From NCBI RefSeq assembly GCF_006376675.1, contig NZ_VEWK01000001.1, positions 1 through 64,000 on the forward strand: 64,000 nucleotides of DNA, in the 5' to 3' direction. Positions 16,710 to 24,283 of this stretch are shown piece by piece. Under the pieces are notes generated by a model. The model worked only from the letters and a program-made list of their open reading frames with translations. It searched no databases and was not told where the DNA came from. Both the position numbers and the translations under genes were made by a program. Each line of letters begins with the position of its first letter. Position 1 is the first letter of the stretch. The stretch is from Brucella pecoris (GTDB taxonomy: Bacteria > Pseudomonadota > Alphaproteobacteria > Rhizobiales > Rhizobiaceae).

Positions 16710-17212
16710 GTAACGCAATCCTTGATACAATCCTATCCTCTGCCGTCCGTACTGGATCGGGCATTGTGAAAGATATCGTATCGGCTCAGCTCGGGCCGAC
16801 GATTGGCGGCCTCGCTGGTACAGTCGTGGACACCATAGCTGAAAGCCTTGGCGTTGATCCTGTCGTCATTCCGACACTGCCAGCTGATCGGATCGACGCG
16901 GCTGTGATGGCCGCAGAAGATAATCCAGAAATTCTTCGTCTTTATGTCGAGCAGCAGCGCCTAACCAACGAGCTTTTCAAAGCTGAGATGGACAAGTCAG
17001 AAGCTCTTTGGACATGGGCATGGCGCCCGGCATGGATGTGGTTTCTCATGCTGGCTTGGTTTTATGCCTTGCTGGCTGCTCCCATCGTCAGCGGAATGAC
17101 CGGCGTTGCCTTCTCGATCCCTGATCTTAGCGTGCTTGTCAGCCTAACGATCACATTTCTAGCGCTCTACATGGGCGGTCATACAGTGAAAGACATCTGG
17201 GGGAAGAAGTGA
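16706..17212 (+). CDS. holin-like membrane protein
   Basis: A 168-residue protein with a soluble N-terminal half (GGLAGTVVDTIAESLGVDP) and two or three membrane segments in the C-terminal half (WMWFLMLAWFYALLAAPIV; LSVLVSLTITFLALYMGG), ending in a basic tail. The layout resembles the 3TM holins of gene transfer agents and Rhizobiales phages. It would release or activate the endolysin encoded just upstream; both genes overlap (ATGA). Confidence 0.7.
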   Translation: MSNAILDTILSSAVRTGSGIVKDIVSAQLGPTIGGLAGTVVDTIAESLGVDPVVIPTLPADRIDAAVMAAEDNPEILRLYVEQQRLTNELFKAEMDKSEALWTWAWRPAWMWFLMLAWFYALLAAPIVSGMTGVAFSIPDLSVLVSLTITFLALYMGGHTVKDIWGKK

Positions 17213-17694
17213 CCGAACTTAAACAGGTTAACGGGGTGCGCCAGGTAGCAGGCGTTTGGCGGGAGTTCGGCTCTCTCATAAACACAACGCTCATCATTTT
17301 CGGCGCTCTAGCGATGATATGGAAAGGCGGTGGATATGCGGAAAAAATACAGACCGATATTCGCGCAAATGCTGCCGAAATAAGCCGCGTCGAGCGCGAT
17401 CAGACAGCAAGATGGACTTCGCACGACGAGCTGCACAAAAACCGTCTTGCCGATGTGAAAGCGAATGACGCCAGATATGACGAACGCCTTAAAAGCGTAG
17501 AAAGCGATGTCCGCAAGTTGGCAGCGTCTAACGACAATCTGTCATATCGGATCGCCACAAACGAACAAGCGACACTCAACGCCAGTCAAGCGATCAAAGA
17601 ATTTCAAGGAACTCTCGTTCAACTCGGCGGTGACATGCGTGTCGTGAAAGAGATTTTGCAGCGCATCGAAGCGGGGCAGAAGCGGGTTCCATAA
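17209..17694 (+). CDS. coiled-coil membrane protein, possible spanin-like
   Basis: A 161-residue protein starting with GTG at 17209, overlapping the holin stop. One N-terminal membrane segment (LINTTLIIFGALAMIWKGGG) is followed by a long charged coiled coil (residues ~50-155). As the last gene of the lysis cluster it could be an inner-membrane spanin partner, but no outer-membrane lipoprotein gene was found beside it, so this is a guess. Confidence 0.55.
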   Translation: MTELKQVNGVRQVAGVWREFGSLINTTLIIFGALAMIWKGGGYAEKIQTDIRANAAEISRVERDQTARWTSHDELHKNRLADVKANDARYDERLKSVESDVRKLAASNDNLSYRIATNEQATLNASQAIKEFQGTLVQLGGDMRVVKEILQRIEAGQKRVP

Positions 17695-17747
17695 TTATTT
17701 CTCATTGCTCGTACTGAAGACAAATCAGAAAAATCAATGGAGGACAA

Positions 17748-17798
17748 ATGACTGTGGAGATGTCAGCATCAATCTGGCATCTCCATTGCACACTCTGA
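17748..17798 (+). other. possible 16-codon ORF overlapping a hairpin
   Basis: ATG at 17748 is preceded by ATGGAGGAC, a strong ribosome site, and opens 16 codons ending in TGA. The same bases hold an 8-bp inverted repeat, TGGAGATG (17755-17762) and CATCTCCA (17778-17785). It could be the tail of the late transcript, a weak terminator without a T tract, or a tiny leader peptide. Confidence 0.2.
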
Positions 17799-17804
17799 GT
17801 GAGT

Positions 17805-18122
17805 TCAGTTTGGCTTGATAGCGTACATAAGCTCATTGTGAATGGAGATGATTTCTTTGGCTACATCATACATTTCTTCATCGCTCATGGTATTAAGTGT
17901 CGCTTGAAGTGTGCCTTGCCCTTCAAATTCTTCGGGCGCTGAGTTAACGCGAGTAAGCAGTTCCCTGTATCGCCTTCCTAATTCAGGATCTGTGAATTGC
18001 TCGGGGTCAACTGTAATCATGGACAAAAACGCTGTGAAAAGCCTTCTGTTCAGGCTTTCAGGCGATGCCAAGCAGTAGATCGCACTATTGAATTTTTCAC
18101 GGTGATAGCTGTCAATCGACAT
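17805..18122 (-). CDS. hypothetical protein at prophage right end
   Basis: A 105-residue helical protein (REKFNSAIYCLASPESLNRR; MSDEEMYDVAKEIISIHNEL) transcribed toward the lysis genes. With the next gene it forms a small leftward pair between the lysis cluster and the tRNA. No family recognised; such genes at phage ends are often expressed in the lysogen. Confidence 0.5.
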   Translation of the reverse strand: MSIDSYHREKFNSAIYCLASPESLNRRLFTAFLSMITVDPEQFTDPELGRRYRELLTRVNSAPEEFEGQGTLQATLNTMSDEEMYDVAKEIISIHNELMYAIKPN

Positions 18123-18145
18123 TTTTGATGACCTACATGTTTAAA

Positions 18146-18385
18146 CTATCTTTGCTTCCGCCACTCTGAGAAAGAAAATTGTGCAGCCTCTCCCGGTGTT
18201 GCGCTCTCGATGATTATCGAACGGACCTCCGCGCCAAGTCGAAGCCCGACATTGTTGGAGCTGAAGGCATCCATTAACACTTCGGGCTCCATCCAAAGTT
18301 GTCCACGACCAGTGTCGTTGTATTTATATTCGGCCTGACCCGCTTCTGAGCCGTCGATAATAATAACACATGTACCGCTTTTCAT
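18146..18385 (-). CDS. hypothetical protein at prophage right end
   Basis: About 79 residues from ATG 18385, preceded by GGGAGTGCGG. It has a beta-rich N-terminus (KSGTCVIIIDGSEAG) and ends in FSEWRKQR. It lies 23 bases upstream of the gene at 17805-18122, probably in one transcript. Function unknown. Confidence 0.5.
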   Translation of the reverse strand: MKSGTCVIIIDGSEAGQAEYKYNDTGRGQLWMEPEVLMDAFSSNNVGLRLGAEVRSIIIESATPGEAAQFSFSEWRKQR

Positions 18386-18464
18386 CCCGCACTCCCCATG
18401 TTGCACCAATGCTGGCAGGACACGACCGAGTCGTCAACCAGCCGCTATTCTTCACAAAGAAACA

Positions 18465-18508
18465 GGTGTCACGACCGGCTCAAACTATAGTGACACTATG
18501 GTGACACC
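18465..18508. repeat. inverted and direct GTGACAC repeats beside attachment site
   Basis: GGTGTCAC at 18465-18472 is inverted against GTGACACC at 18501-18508, with a further GTGACAC at 18490-18496. The three copies lie between the last prophage gene and the tRNA, where integrase arm-type or regulator sites are expected. Function is not shown. Confidence 0.4.
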
Positions 18509-18552
18509 GATAAGCCTGATTGATGATTGATGGCGCTAAGTGCTTGATTTTA

Positions 18553-18628
18553 TGGTGCCGCTTAGCAGACTCGAACTGCTGACCCCATCATTACGAATGA
18601 TGTGCTCTACCAACTGAGCTAAAGCGGC
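18553..18628 (-). tRNA. tRNA-Thr (anticodon CGT)
   Basis: On the minus strand the sequence folds into a full cloverleaf. The 7-bp acceptor stem is GCCGCTT/AAGCGGC, the D arm contains AGCTCAGTTGGTAGAGC, and the anticodon stem is CATCA/TGATG with loop TTCGTAA, giving anticodon CGT. The T arm carries the TTCGA core. CCA is encoded (18553-18555). The 3' end faces the prophage, which fits tRNA 3'-end integration by a tyrosine recombinase. Confidence 0.95.
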
Positions 18629-18849
18629 CCGGAACATTGCGTTCCAATTTCCCGAAGGAAGCCAACCATTTCCGGCTGGACGGTGCGCTGATAACCAAAA
18701 GCATGGAGGAAAGCAAGGCCCAAATCAAACAATATGTATGTTTGTTCAAAAGGTTTCACGCCAAGCTTGTCGCGAGAGCCTGACAGTGCGGAAGTGAGTC
18801 GGTTTTACGAGATGGAAGTTATGGTAATCTCGTTGGGCATATGAGCGCC

Positions 18850-18884
18850 GACACCGCGCCAGCCGTCGAAGCCGGCGCGGTGTC
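18850..18884 (-). terminator. GC-rich hairpin after nitronate monooxygenase gene
   Basis: Perfect 11-bp arms GACACCGCGCC and GGCGCGGTGTC around a 13-base loop, 16 bases past the stop codon of the leftward gene. No clear T tract follows, so termination efficiency is uncertain. Confidence 0.55.
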
Positions 18885-18899
18885 GTGGAAATCAGAGAA

Positions 18900-19868
18900 T
18901 CAGGCGCCCGCGCAAAGGTGCTGGCGAGCCTCCTTGTATTCACGCTCGAGTCGGTCGATCAGTTGTCCGGCAGGAGCCACCTCGCGGATAGCGCCGATGC
19001 CCTGACCGCAGCCCCATATATCCTTCCAGGCCTTGGCGCCGTCCTGCTGCGCCTTGTCGAAGTCCATCTTGGAAGGATCAGCCTCCGGCAGGTTGTCCGG
19101 GTCGAGGCCCGAATTAGCGATGGACGGCTTCAGGTAGTTGCCTCCAATGCCCGTGAAATAGTTGGAGTAGACGATGTCGGATGAATTCGAGTCGACGATC
19201 ATCTGTTTATAGGCATCTGTCGCACGTGCTTCTGTCGTGGCGATGAAGGGCGAGCCGATATAGGCAAGATCGGCGCCCATGGCCTGCGCCGCAAGGATGG
19301 AGCCACCGTTGGCGATGGCGCCGGAAAGCAGCAGGGGACCATCGAACCAGGAGCGGATTTCTTGTACGAGCGCGAAAGGCGATAGCGCGCCCGCATGGCC
19401 GCCCGCACCGGCAGCAACTGCGATGAGGCCGTCCGCACCCTTGCGGATTGCTGAATTGGCGTGGCGGTTGTTGATGACGTCGTGAAGGACGATGCCGCCA
19501 TAGGAATGGATCGCGGCATTCACCTCCGGCACGGCGCCGAGCGAGGAGATGACGATCGGCACCTTGTACTTCACACAAAGGCCGAGATCGTGCTCAAGCC
19601 GCTTGTTGGAACGGTGCACGATCTGGTTGACCGCGAATGGCGCGGATGGCCGATCGGGATTGGCCTTGTCGTAAGCGGAAAGGCCTTCCGTAATCTCTGC
19701 CAGCCATTCATCAAGCTGCGCTTCGGGGCGGGCATTGAGTGCAGGAAAAGAACCGACGACACCTGCCTTGCACTGCGCCATCACCAGAGCCGGATGGGAA
19801 ATGATGAATAGGGGAGCACCAACCACCGGGATGCGCAGTCTGCTTTTCAGAATATCCGGCAAGGCCAT
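18900..19868 (-). CDS. nitronate monooxygenase
   Basis: About 322 residues forming an FMN-dependent TIM barrel of the NMO (2-nitropropane dioxygenase) family, which oxidises alkyl nitronates such as propionate-3-nitronate. Visible landmarks: RIPVVGAPLFIISHPALVMA at the N-terminus, GIVLHDVINNRHANSA, the flavin-phosphate loop region AVAAGAGGHAGALSPF with the conserved catalytic-type histidine, and GAIANGGSILAAQAMGADLAYIGS. The ATG at 19868 is chosen over an upstream TTG because GGAGG lies at the proper distance. A palindrome upstream may be an operator. It is the first chromosomal gene after the prophage. Confidence 0.9.
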   Translation of the reverse strand: MALPDILKSRLRIPVVGAPLFIISHPALVMAQCKAGVVGSFPALNARPEAQLDEWLAEITEGLSAYDKANPDRPSAPFAVNQIVHRSNKRLEHDLGLCVKYKVPIVISSLGAVPEVNAAIHSYGGIVLHDVINNRHANSAIRKGADGLIAVAAGAGGHAGALSPFALVQEIRSWFDGPLLLSGAIANGGSILAAQAMGADLAYIGSPFIATTEARATDAYKQMIVDSNSSDIVYSNYFTGIGGNYLKPSIANSGLDPDNLPEADPSKMDFDKAQQDGAKAWKDIWGCGQGIGAIREVAPAGQLIDRLEREYKEARQHLCAGA

Positions 19869-19890
19869 CTTCAACCGTCCTCCTTGATTG

Positions 19891-19906
19891 ACGTTTGCGT
19901 AAACGT
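19891..19906. promoter_or_regulatory. candidate operator upstream of nitronate monooxygenase
   Basis: ACGTTT-gcgt-AAACGT, an inverted repeat with six-base arms, 23 bases upstream of the gene start and preceded by TTG. Sites of this look are used by LiuR-type MerR regulators of acyl-CoA and branched-chain catabolism in alphaproteobacteria; that link is an inference. Confidence 0.35.
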
Positions 19907-20314
19907 AATATTTCTAGCAGCTCTTTGTCCAACGGCAATATCAAAAGCGCGCGAGCCAGCCTGTCGATAGGGTCTGCCCCGCTGTCGTTGAAAACCTTGA
20001 CACGGCGTCTCGAAAGCCAGCTGATTTGCATGTTTTGGAAGCATAGGCGCGCTGCTTCTGCCGAAAATGCCCATTGGGAGGGAATCGCCAGCACACTTCA
20101 GGATGTCTTGCTCACCCGCAATGGGTGCAGTTTGACCCTGTAAGGCTATACGGATGGGGGAAAACCGCATTCAGAGTTAATATTAGGTGTCTCCGACATG
20201 CTTATCAGCTAGTCAAAGCGGGTGATGAACAGGTAAATGCCTTGATTCAGACGTTAATTTCGCTGAGGCTTATGAAATCGTCTGTATCGGGGACCGCTTG
20301 CTCCTGTTGGGGGC

Positions 20315-21382
20315 ATGACGAAATGGCGGGAAGAACGAACAAGGGAAGAGCAGCCTTTGGAAAGTATTGAGCGCGCGATCAGGAATGCATTTGCCAAGGC
20401 GGATGCGCATAATCCGGCGACCCGCCAGCGAATTTATGAATCTGCCTGGGGTGCGCATGAGCGCGCTCTTGCGACGAACACCGCGCTCAGCGATGCGCAA
20501 AAGGAAGAGCGTCGTCAGAAACTGAAGGATGCAATCTCTCGTATTGAACAGGAATTCAAGACAGGCAGCAGCACGGAAGATCGTCGCGAGCCGTCGCTCG
20601 GCGCTTCGTTCAGAGAAGACCCGGTTCTTGGCGGCAGGGCGGAAGAAGTATCGCCCGCACTCGATACCGGCGATGTCCGTTCTACCTCGCGGCAGAAGAA
20701 GCGCAGCAATGCCGATCTCGGCTACGAGGGCGGCGTCTCGCGCAAGGACCGCAGACAAAAGAAACGCCATTCGCCTTTCTACAGTTATGGCATTCCGGCG
20801 CTTGTGCTCGCGGTTGCCGTTTTCATCGGCTATTCGCTCTATAACAGCTTTATTGATCTGAGCCGTGGACCGGCGAACAACCCACTGCATAGCGATGGCA
20901 GTCTTGCGCCTTTGAAAGAAGGTGAGGAGCCTGGCGGGCTCAAATGGATCACGATCTTCCAGCCGTCCGAGGCAACGCGCATGTCTGTGAAAGGACGTGC
21001 GACAGTCGATATCAGGCAGGAAGGCACGCGCAGTTTCGCGCGCATTCAGTCTTCAGGGGCTGAGGATACGGTTACATTCGATGTCGGTGAAGGCATATTG
21101 AATCAGTTGGAAGGCAAGAAGGCGACCTTCGACATCGTGGCACGCGCCGACGATGGCAAGACGACCCAGATGTCAGTCAATTGTGATTTCGGCAGTCTTG
21201 GCGACTGCGGACGCAGGCGCTATGACGTGCGCGATTCCATTAGCGACTTCCTTTTTGACATGACTGTTCCGTCCGGTCAGAAGGCGGGTCGCGCGGGCAC
21301 AATCACCGTCAACTCTGATCTCAGCGGTTCCGGCAAGCCGGTCAACATCTATGAGATCCGCGTTTCGACGGCGGCTGATTAA
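20315..21382 (+). CDS. single-pass membrane protein, conserved hypothetical
   Basis: A 355-residue protein with a charged, helical cytoplasmic part (residues 1-150; rich in Arg/Lys/Glu, including RRQKLKDAISRIEQEFK), one membrane segment (YGIPALVLAVAVFIGYSLY) and a periplasmic domain of ~180 residues with a beta-sandwich look (MSVKGRATVDIRQEG; FDIVARADDGKTTQMSVNC; GSGKPVNIYEIRVSTAAD). The periplasmic part has two cysteines. Type II topology is likely. The 440 bases upstream hold no gene. Function unknown. Confidence 0.75.
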   Translation: MTKWREERTREEQPLESIERAIRNAFAKADAHNPATRQRIYESAWGAHERALATNTALSDAQKEERRQKLKDAISRIEQEFKTGSSTEDRREPSLGASFREDPVLGGRAEEVSPALDTGDVRSTSRQKKRSNADLGYEGGVSRKDRRQKKRHSPFYSYGIPALVLAVAVFIGYSLYNSFIDLSRGPANNPLHSDGSLAPLKEGEEPGGLKWITIFQPSEATRMSVKGRATVDIRQEGTRSFARIQSSGAEDTVTFDVGEGILNQLEGKKATFDIVARADDGKTTQMSVNCDFGSLGDCGRRRYDVRDSISDFLFDMTVPSGQKAGRAGTITVNSDLSGSGKPVNIYEIRVSTAAD

Positions 21383-21383
21383 A

Positions 21384-21528
21384 GCGCATCCCGAAAAGTG
21401 TGAAACGCCTACGCAGGGAAATCAGTTCACTGGACTGATTTCTGATCCTGCTTCGATCAGATAAGATGCGCGTAAAAACAAAAGCTTAGAGCGCCTTTCG
21501 ATCTGCTTCAATCAGATCGGCGCTCTCG
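21384..21528. repeat. intergenic palindromic mosaic repeat
   Basis: Starts with gcgcatcccgaaaagtgtga, then an inverted pair GAAATCAGT...ACTGATTTC, and ends in a hairpin whose arms carry GAGCGCC and GGCGCTC around gatctgcttcaatcagatc. The same units recur at 27551-27658 and 38272-38481. It resembles the RIME-type mosaic elements of Rhizobiales and fills the space between two convergent genes. Confidence 0.7.
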
Positions 21529-23151
21529 TCAGGTCAGCAGCTTTTCCAACGTTTCAAGCCGATCCGCTTCGCGGGGCGGTTTGTCCCACCGAAGCCGCGA
21601 GAAACGCGGAAAGCGCATGGCGACACCTGATTTGTGGCGCGTGGACCGGTTGAGGCCTTCGAAAGCGACTTCTACCACAAGCCCATGATCGGGTTCGGCG
21701 CGGACAGACCGGACCGGCCCGAAGCGCTCGGTGGTATTTTCGCGCACAAACTTGTCCAGCAATTTCAGTTCTTCGTCCGTAAAGCCGAAATAGGCTTTGC
21801 CAACCGGAACGAGCACCGGCTCATCCTCCGGTCCCGTCCAGACGGCAAAGGTGAAGTCGGAATAATAGCTGGAGCGCTTGCCGTGCCCGCGCTGGGCATA
21901 GACGATCACAGCATCGACGGTGAAGGGATCGCGCTTCCACTTGAACCATGGCCCCTTGGGGCGGCCGGGCAGGTAGGCGCTGTCGTGGCGTTTCAGCATC
22001 ACGCCTTCGATGACGGGATGGGGTGGATTGGAGCGAAACTCCGCCAGTTCCTGAAAGTCGCCAAAGGGCAGGACGGGTGAGAGATCAAAGCGGCGCGGAT
22101 CGAGCCTACCGACGAAATCTTGCAGACGGGCGCGGCGTTCGGAAAAAGGCCGGGCGCGCAAATCGGCGCCGGTCTGCTGGTTCCCTTCCTGCAACAGATC
22201 ATAGGCCCGCACGAAAGCCGGATAGTCGCGCAACTGCTTTACGCTGACGGTCTTGCGGTTCAGCCTTTGCTGGAGATCGGAAAAAGTGGCTGTTTCTATG
22301 CCAGTTTCGCCGTGATGACCGACGAGCAGTTCGCCGTCGATTGCGCCTTCGAAATCCATAGCTTCCAGAATATCCGGAAATGCACCGGAAATATCGTCAC
22401 CGGTGCGTGAATAGAGGCGGCGCACGCCACCTTCCGAAACCGCCTGCACGCGAATGCCGTCCCATTTCCACTCTGCACTGTAGGCAGACGCATCGAGCGA
22501 GGAGAGGTCAGCTTCATCGAGGGCTGTTGCCAGCATGACCGGGCGGAAGGGTGCGGCTGCGGTGGCGGCAGGCTTTTCACCACGGCCTTCCAGCCAGGCG
22601 AAAAGCGCCTCATAGGGGGATAACTGGCCGTGCCAGAGTTCCTCGATTTCTATGATGTCGACGCCACCAAAATCAGCAAGTGCCTGTTTGGCCAGACGGG
22701 CTGAGACGCCTACGCGTAAACCACCGGTGACGAGCTTCAACAGTGCATAACGTTCAGAAATACCGAGCAGATCGAGCCATCCTGCCACGAGCATGGGGCC
22801 TTCGCGGCGTGAAGCATTTTGCAATTCGTGCACGACGATACCAAGCGGCAGATTTGCCCCCGGGGCGGTTTCGCTCGGGCCGGGCCAGATGAGCGAAATC
22901 GTTTCGGCAAGATCACCGACATAGTCGTAGGAATAGGCAAAGAGTGTCGGATCGGTCCGCTCGGCAATGAGCGCCCGCAGCATGGCCGGTTTCACACTTT
23001 GCAGTTCCAGATCGCGTGTGATTGCCGCGAGTGCCAGCCCACGGTCGGGATCTGGCGTGGTGCGGAAATAGTCGACAAGCAGCCGAAGCTTGCCGTTGCG
23101 CTGCGGTGTCAGAACCAGCCGGTCAAGAAGTTCGGCGAAAGCACGCATCAA
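21529..23151 (-). CDS. ATP-dependent DNA ligase (ligase-associated repair set)
   Basis: 540 residues. The N-terminal ~200 residues are the helical DNA-binding domain. The nucleotidyltransferase domain starts near 205 with motif I EWKWDGIRVQ, K229 being the AMP-accepting lysine, then RTGDDISGAFPDI, AIDGELLVG (motif III-IV), EGVMLKRHDSAY (motif IV) and GPWFKWKRD (motif V). A C-terminal OB fold follows. This is the ligase of the bacterial four-gene ligase/exonuclease/helicase/PdeM DNA damage set. Start is one of two adjacent ATGs overlapping the exonuclease stop, so the two are coupled. Confidence 0.9.
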   Translation of the reverse strand: MMRAFAELLDRLVLTPQRNGKLRLLVDYFRTTPDPDRGLALAAITRDLELQSVKPAMLRALIAERTDPTLFAYSYDYVGDLAETISLIWPGPSETAPGANLPLGIVVHELQNASRREGPMLVAGWLDLLGISERYALLKLVTGGLRVGVSARLAKQALADFGGVDIIEIEELWHGQLSPYEALFAWLEGRGEKPAATAAAPFRPVMLATALDEADLSSLDASAYSAEWKWDGIRVQAVSEGGVRRLYSRTGDDISGAFPDILEAMDFEGAIDGELLVGHHGETGIETATFSDLQQRLNRKTVSVKQLRDYPAFVRAYDLLQEGNQQTGADLRARPFSERRARLQDFVGRLDPRRFDLSPVLPFGDFQELAEFRSNPPHPVIEGVMLKRHDSAYLPGRPKGPWFKWKRDPFTVDAVIVYAQRGHGKRSSYYSDFTFAVWTGPEDEPVLVPVGKAYFGFTDEELKLLDKFVRENTTERFGPVRSVRAEPDHGLVVEVAFEGLNRSTRHKSGVAMRFPRFSRLRWDKPPREADRLETLEKLLT

Positions 23152-24179
23152 TCACCCTCATCTTCGTAGCCGACGAGATGGAGCGGCTTTGCCGATATGT
23201 TCTGCAGCTCGCACCAGCGAACGAGCGCTTCTTCGCGCCCATGGGTGACCCACACTTCGGCGGGTGCGATTTCCGTTATTGTCGCCGTCAGTTCATCCCA
23301 ATCGCAATGGTCGGAAATAATGAGCGGCAGCTCCACGCCCTGTTGTTTGGCGCGCTGGCGGATGCGCATCCAGCCGGAGGCGAAAGCCGAAATGGGGTCG
23401 GGGAAACGCCGTGCCCAACGGTCGGAAAAAGCCGATGGCGGGCCGACGATGATCTTGCCTGCAAAATCTGGCTGTGCTTCGTCACGTTCCAGAGTGGCTG
23501 GTTCAAGGGGGCCGAGATCGATCCCTTGCGACTGGTAATAACCGCAGATCTTTTCCAGCGCACCATGAATGTAGATCGGTTCTGAATAGCCTGCATTGCG
23601 TATGAGTTTGATGACCCGCTGTGCCTTGCCCAGTGAATAGGCACCGACAAGGTGCGCGCGTTCAGGAAATTGCCGGATTGATTTGAGAAGCGTCGCGATC
23701 TCGTGTGACGCATCCGGGTGACGAAATACCGGCAGTGCAAAAGTTGCTTCGGTGATGAAGACATCACAGGCGACAGGTTCAAAAGGCGCGCAGGTCGGAT
23801 CGGTCATGCGCTTGTAATCACCGGAAGCGACAATGCGGGTTCCGTCCTTCTCCACTGCGATCTGGGCAGAGCCGAGCACGTGGCCTGCGCCATGAAAACT
23901 CACCCGGACACCGTTGATCGTAAGGGTTTCACCGAGACTTATCGGTTGGGTCGTTTCCGCGAAATTTACACCGTAGCGCAACGCCATGATGTCGAGCGTT
24001 TCGGGCGTTGCCAGTACATGGGTGTGGCCCGAGCGGGCATGATCGGAGTGTCCATGGGTGATGAGCGCGCGTTCCACCGGGCGCACGGGGTCGATGTAGA
24101 AATCGCCGGGTGGGCAATAAAGACCTTTGGGAGAGGAACAGAGAAGCTGGTTGAAACGCATGGTTTCAAGATAGGTCAT
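23148..24179 (-). CDS. ligase-associated DNA exonuclease (metallo-beta-lactamase fold)
   Basis: 343 residues of the MBL/beta-CASP type related to SNM1/Pso2. The metal-binding motif THGHSDHAR lies near residue 41, preceded by GLYCPPGDFYIDPVRPVERAL typical of this subfamily, followed by GAGHVLGSAQ and SGDYKR. Late motifs include SDHCDWDEL and VWVTHGRE. It should trim damaged DNA ends. Its stop overlaps the ligase start. The helicase gene starts 104 bases away on the other strand, so the four-gene repair set is split into two divergent pairs. Confidence 0.9.
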   Translation of the reverse strand: MTYLETMRFNQLLCSSPKGLYCPPGDFYIDPVRPVERALITHGHSDHARSGHTHVLATPETLDIMALRYGVNFAETTQPISLGETLTINGVRVSFHGAGHVLGSAQIAVEKDGTRIVASGDYKRMTDPTCAPFEPVACDVFITEATFALPVFRHPDASHEIATLLKSIRQFPERAHLVGAYSLGKAQRVIKLIRNAGYSEPIYIHGALEKICGYYQSQGIDLGPLEPATLERDEAQPDFAGKIIVGPPSAFSDRWARRFPDPISAFASGWMRIRQRAKQQGVELPLIISDHCDWDELTATITEIAPAEVWVTHGREEALVRWCELQNISAKPLHLVGYEDEGD

Positions 24180-24283
24180 GAAGTTTGCGCCGAAAAGGGA
24201 GGGAGCCCCTTGCTACTGACAAAATGAGAACAAAAGTGAACAAATGCCTTGGCGACCCGCTTTGCTGCGATTAGATTGACGGC

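Noticed and set aside
23718..24227. 169-codon plus-strand frame
   Set aside because: Shadow of the ligase-associated exonuclease on the opposite strand.
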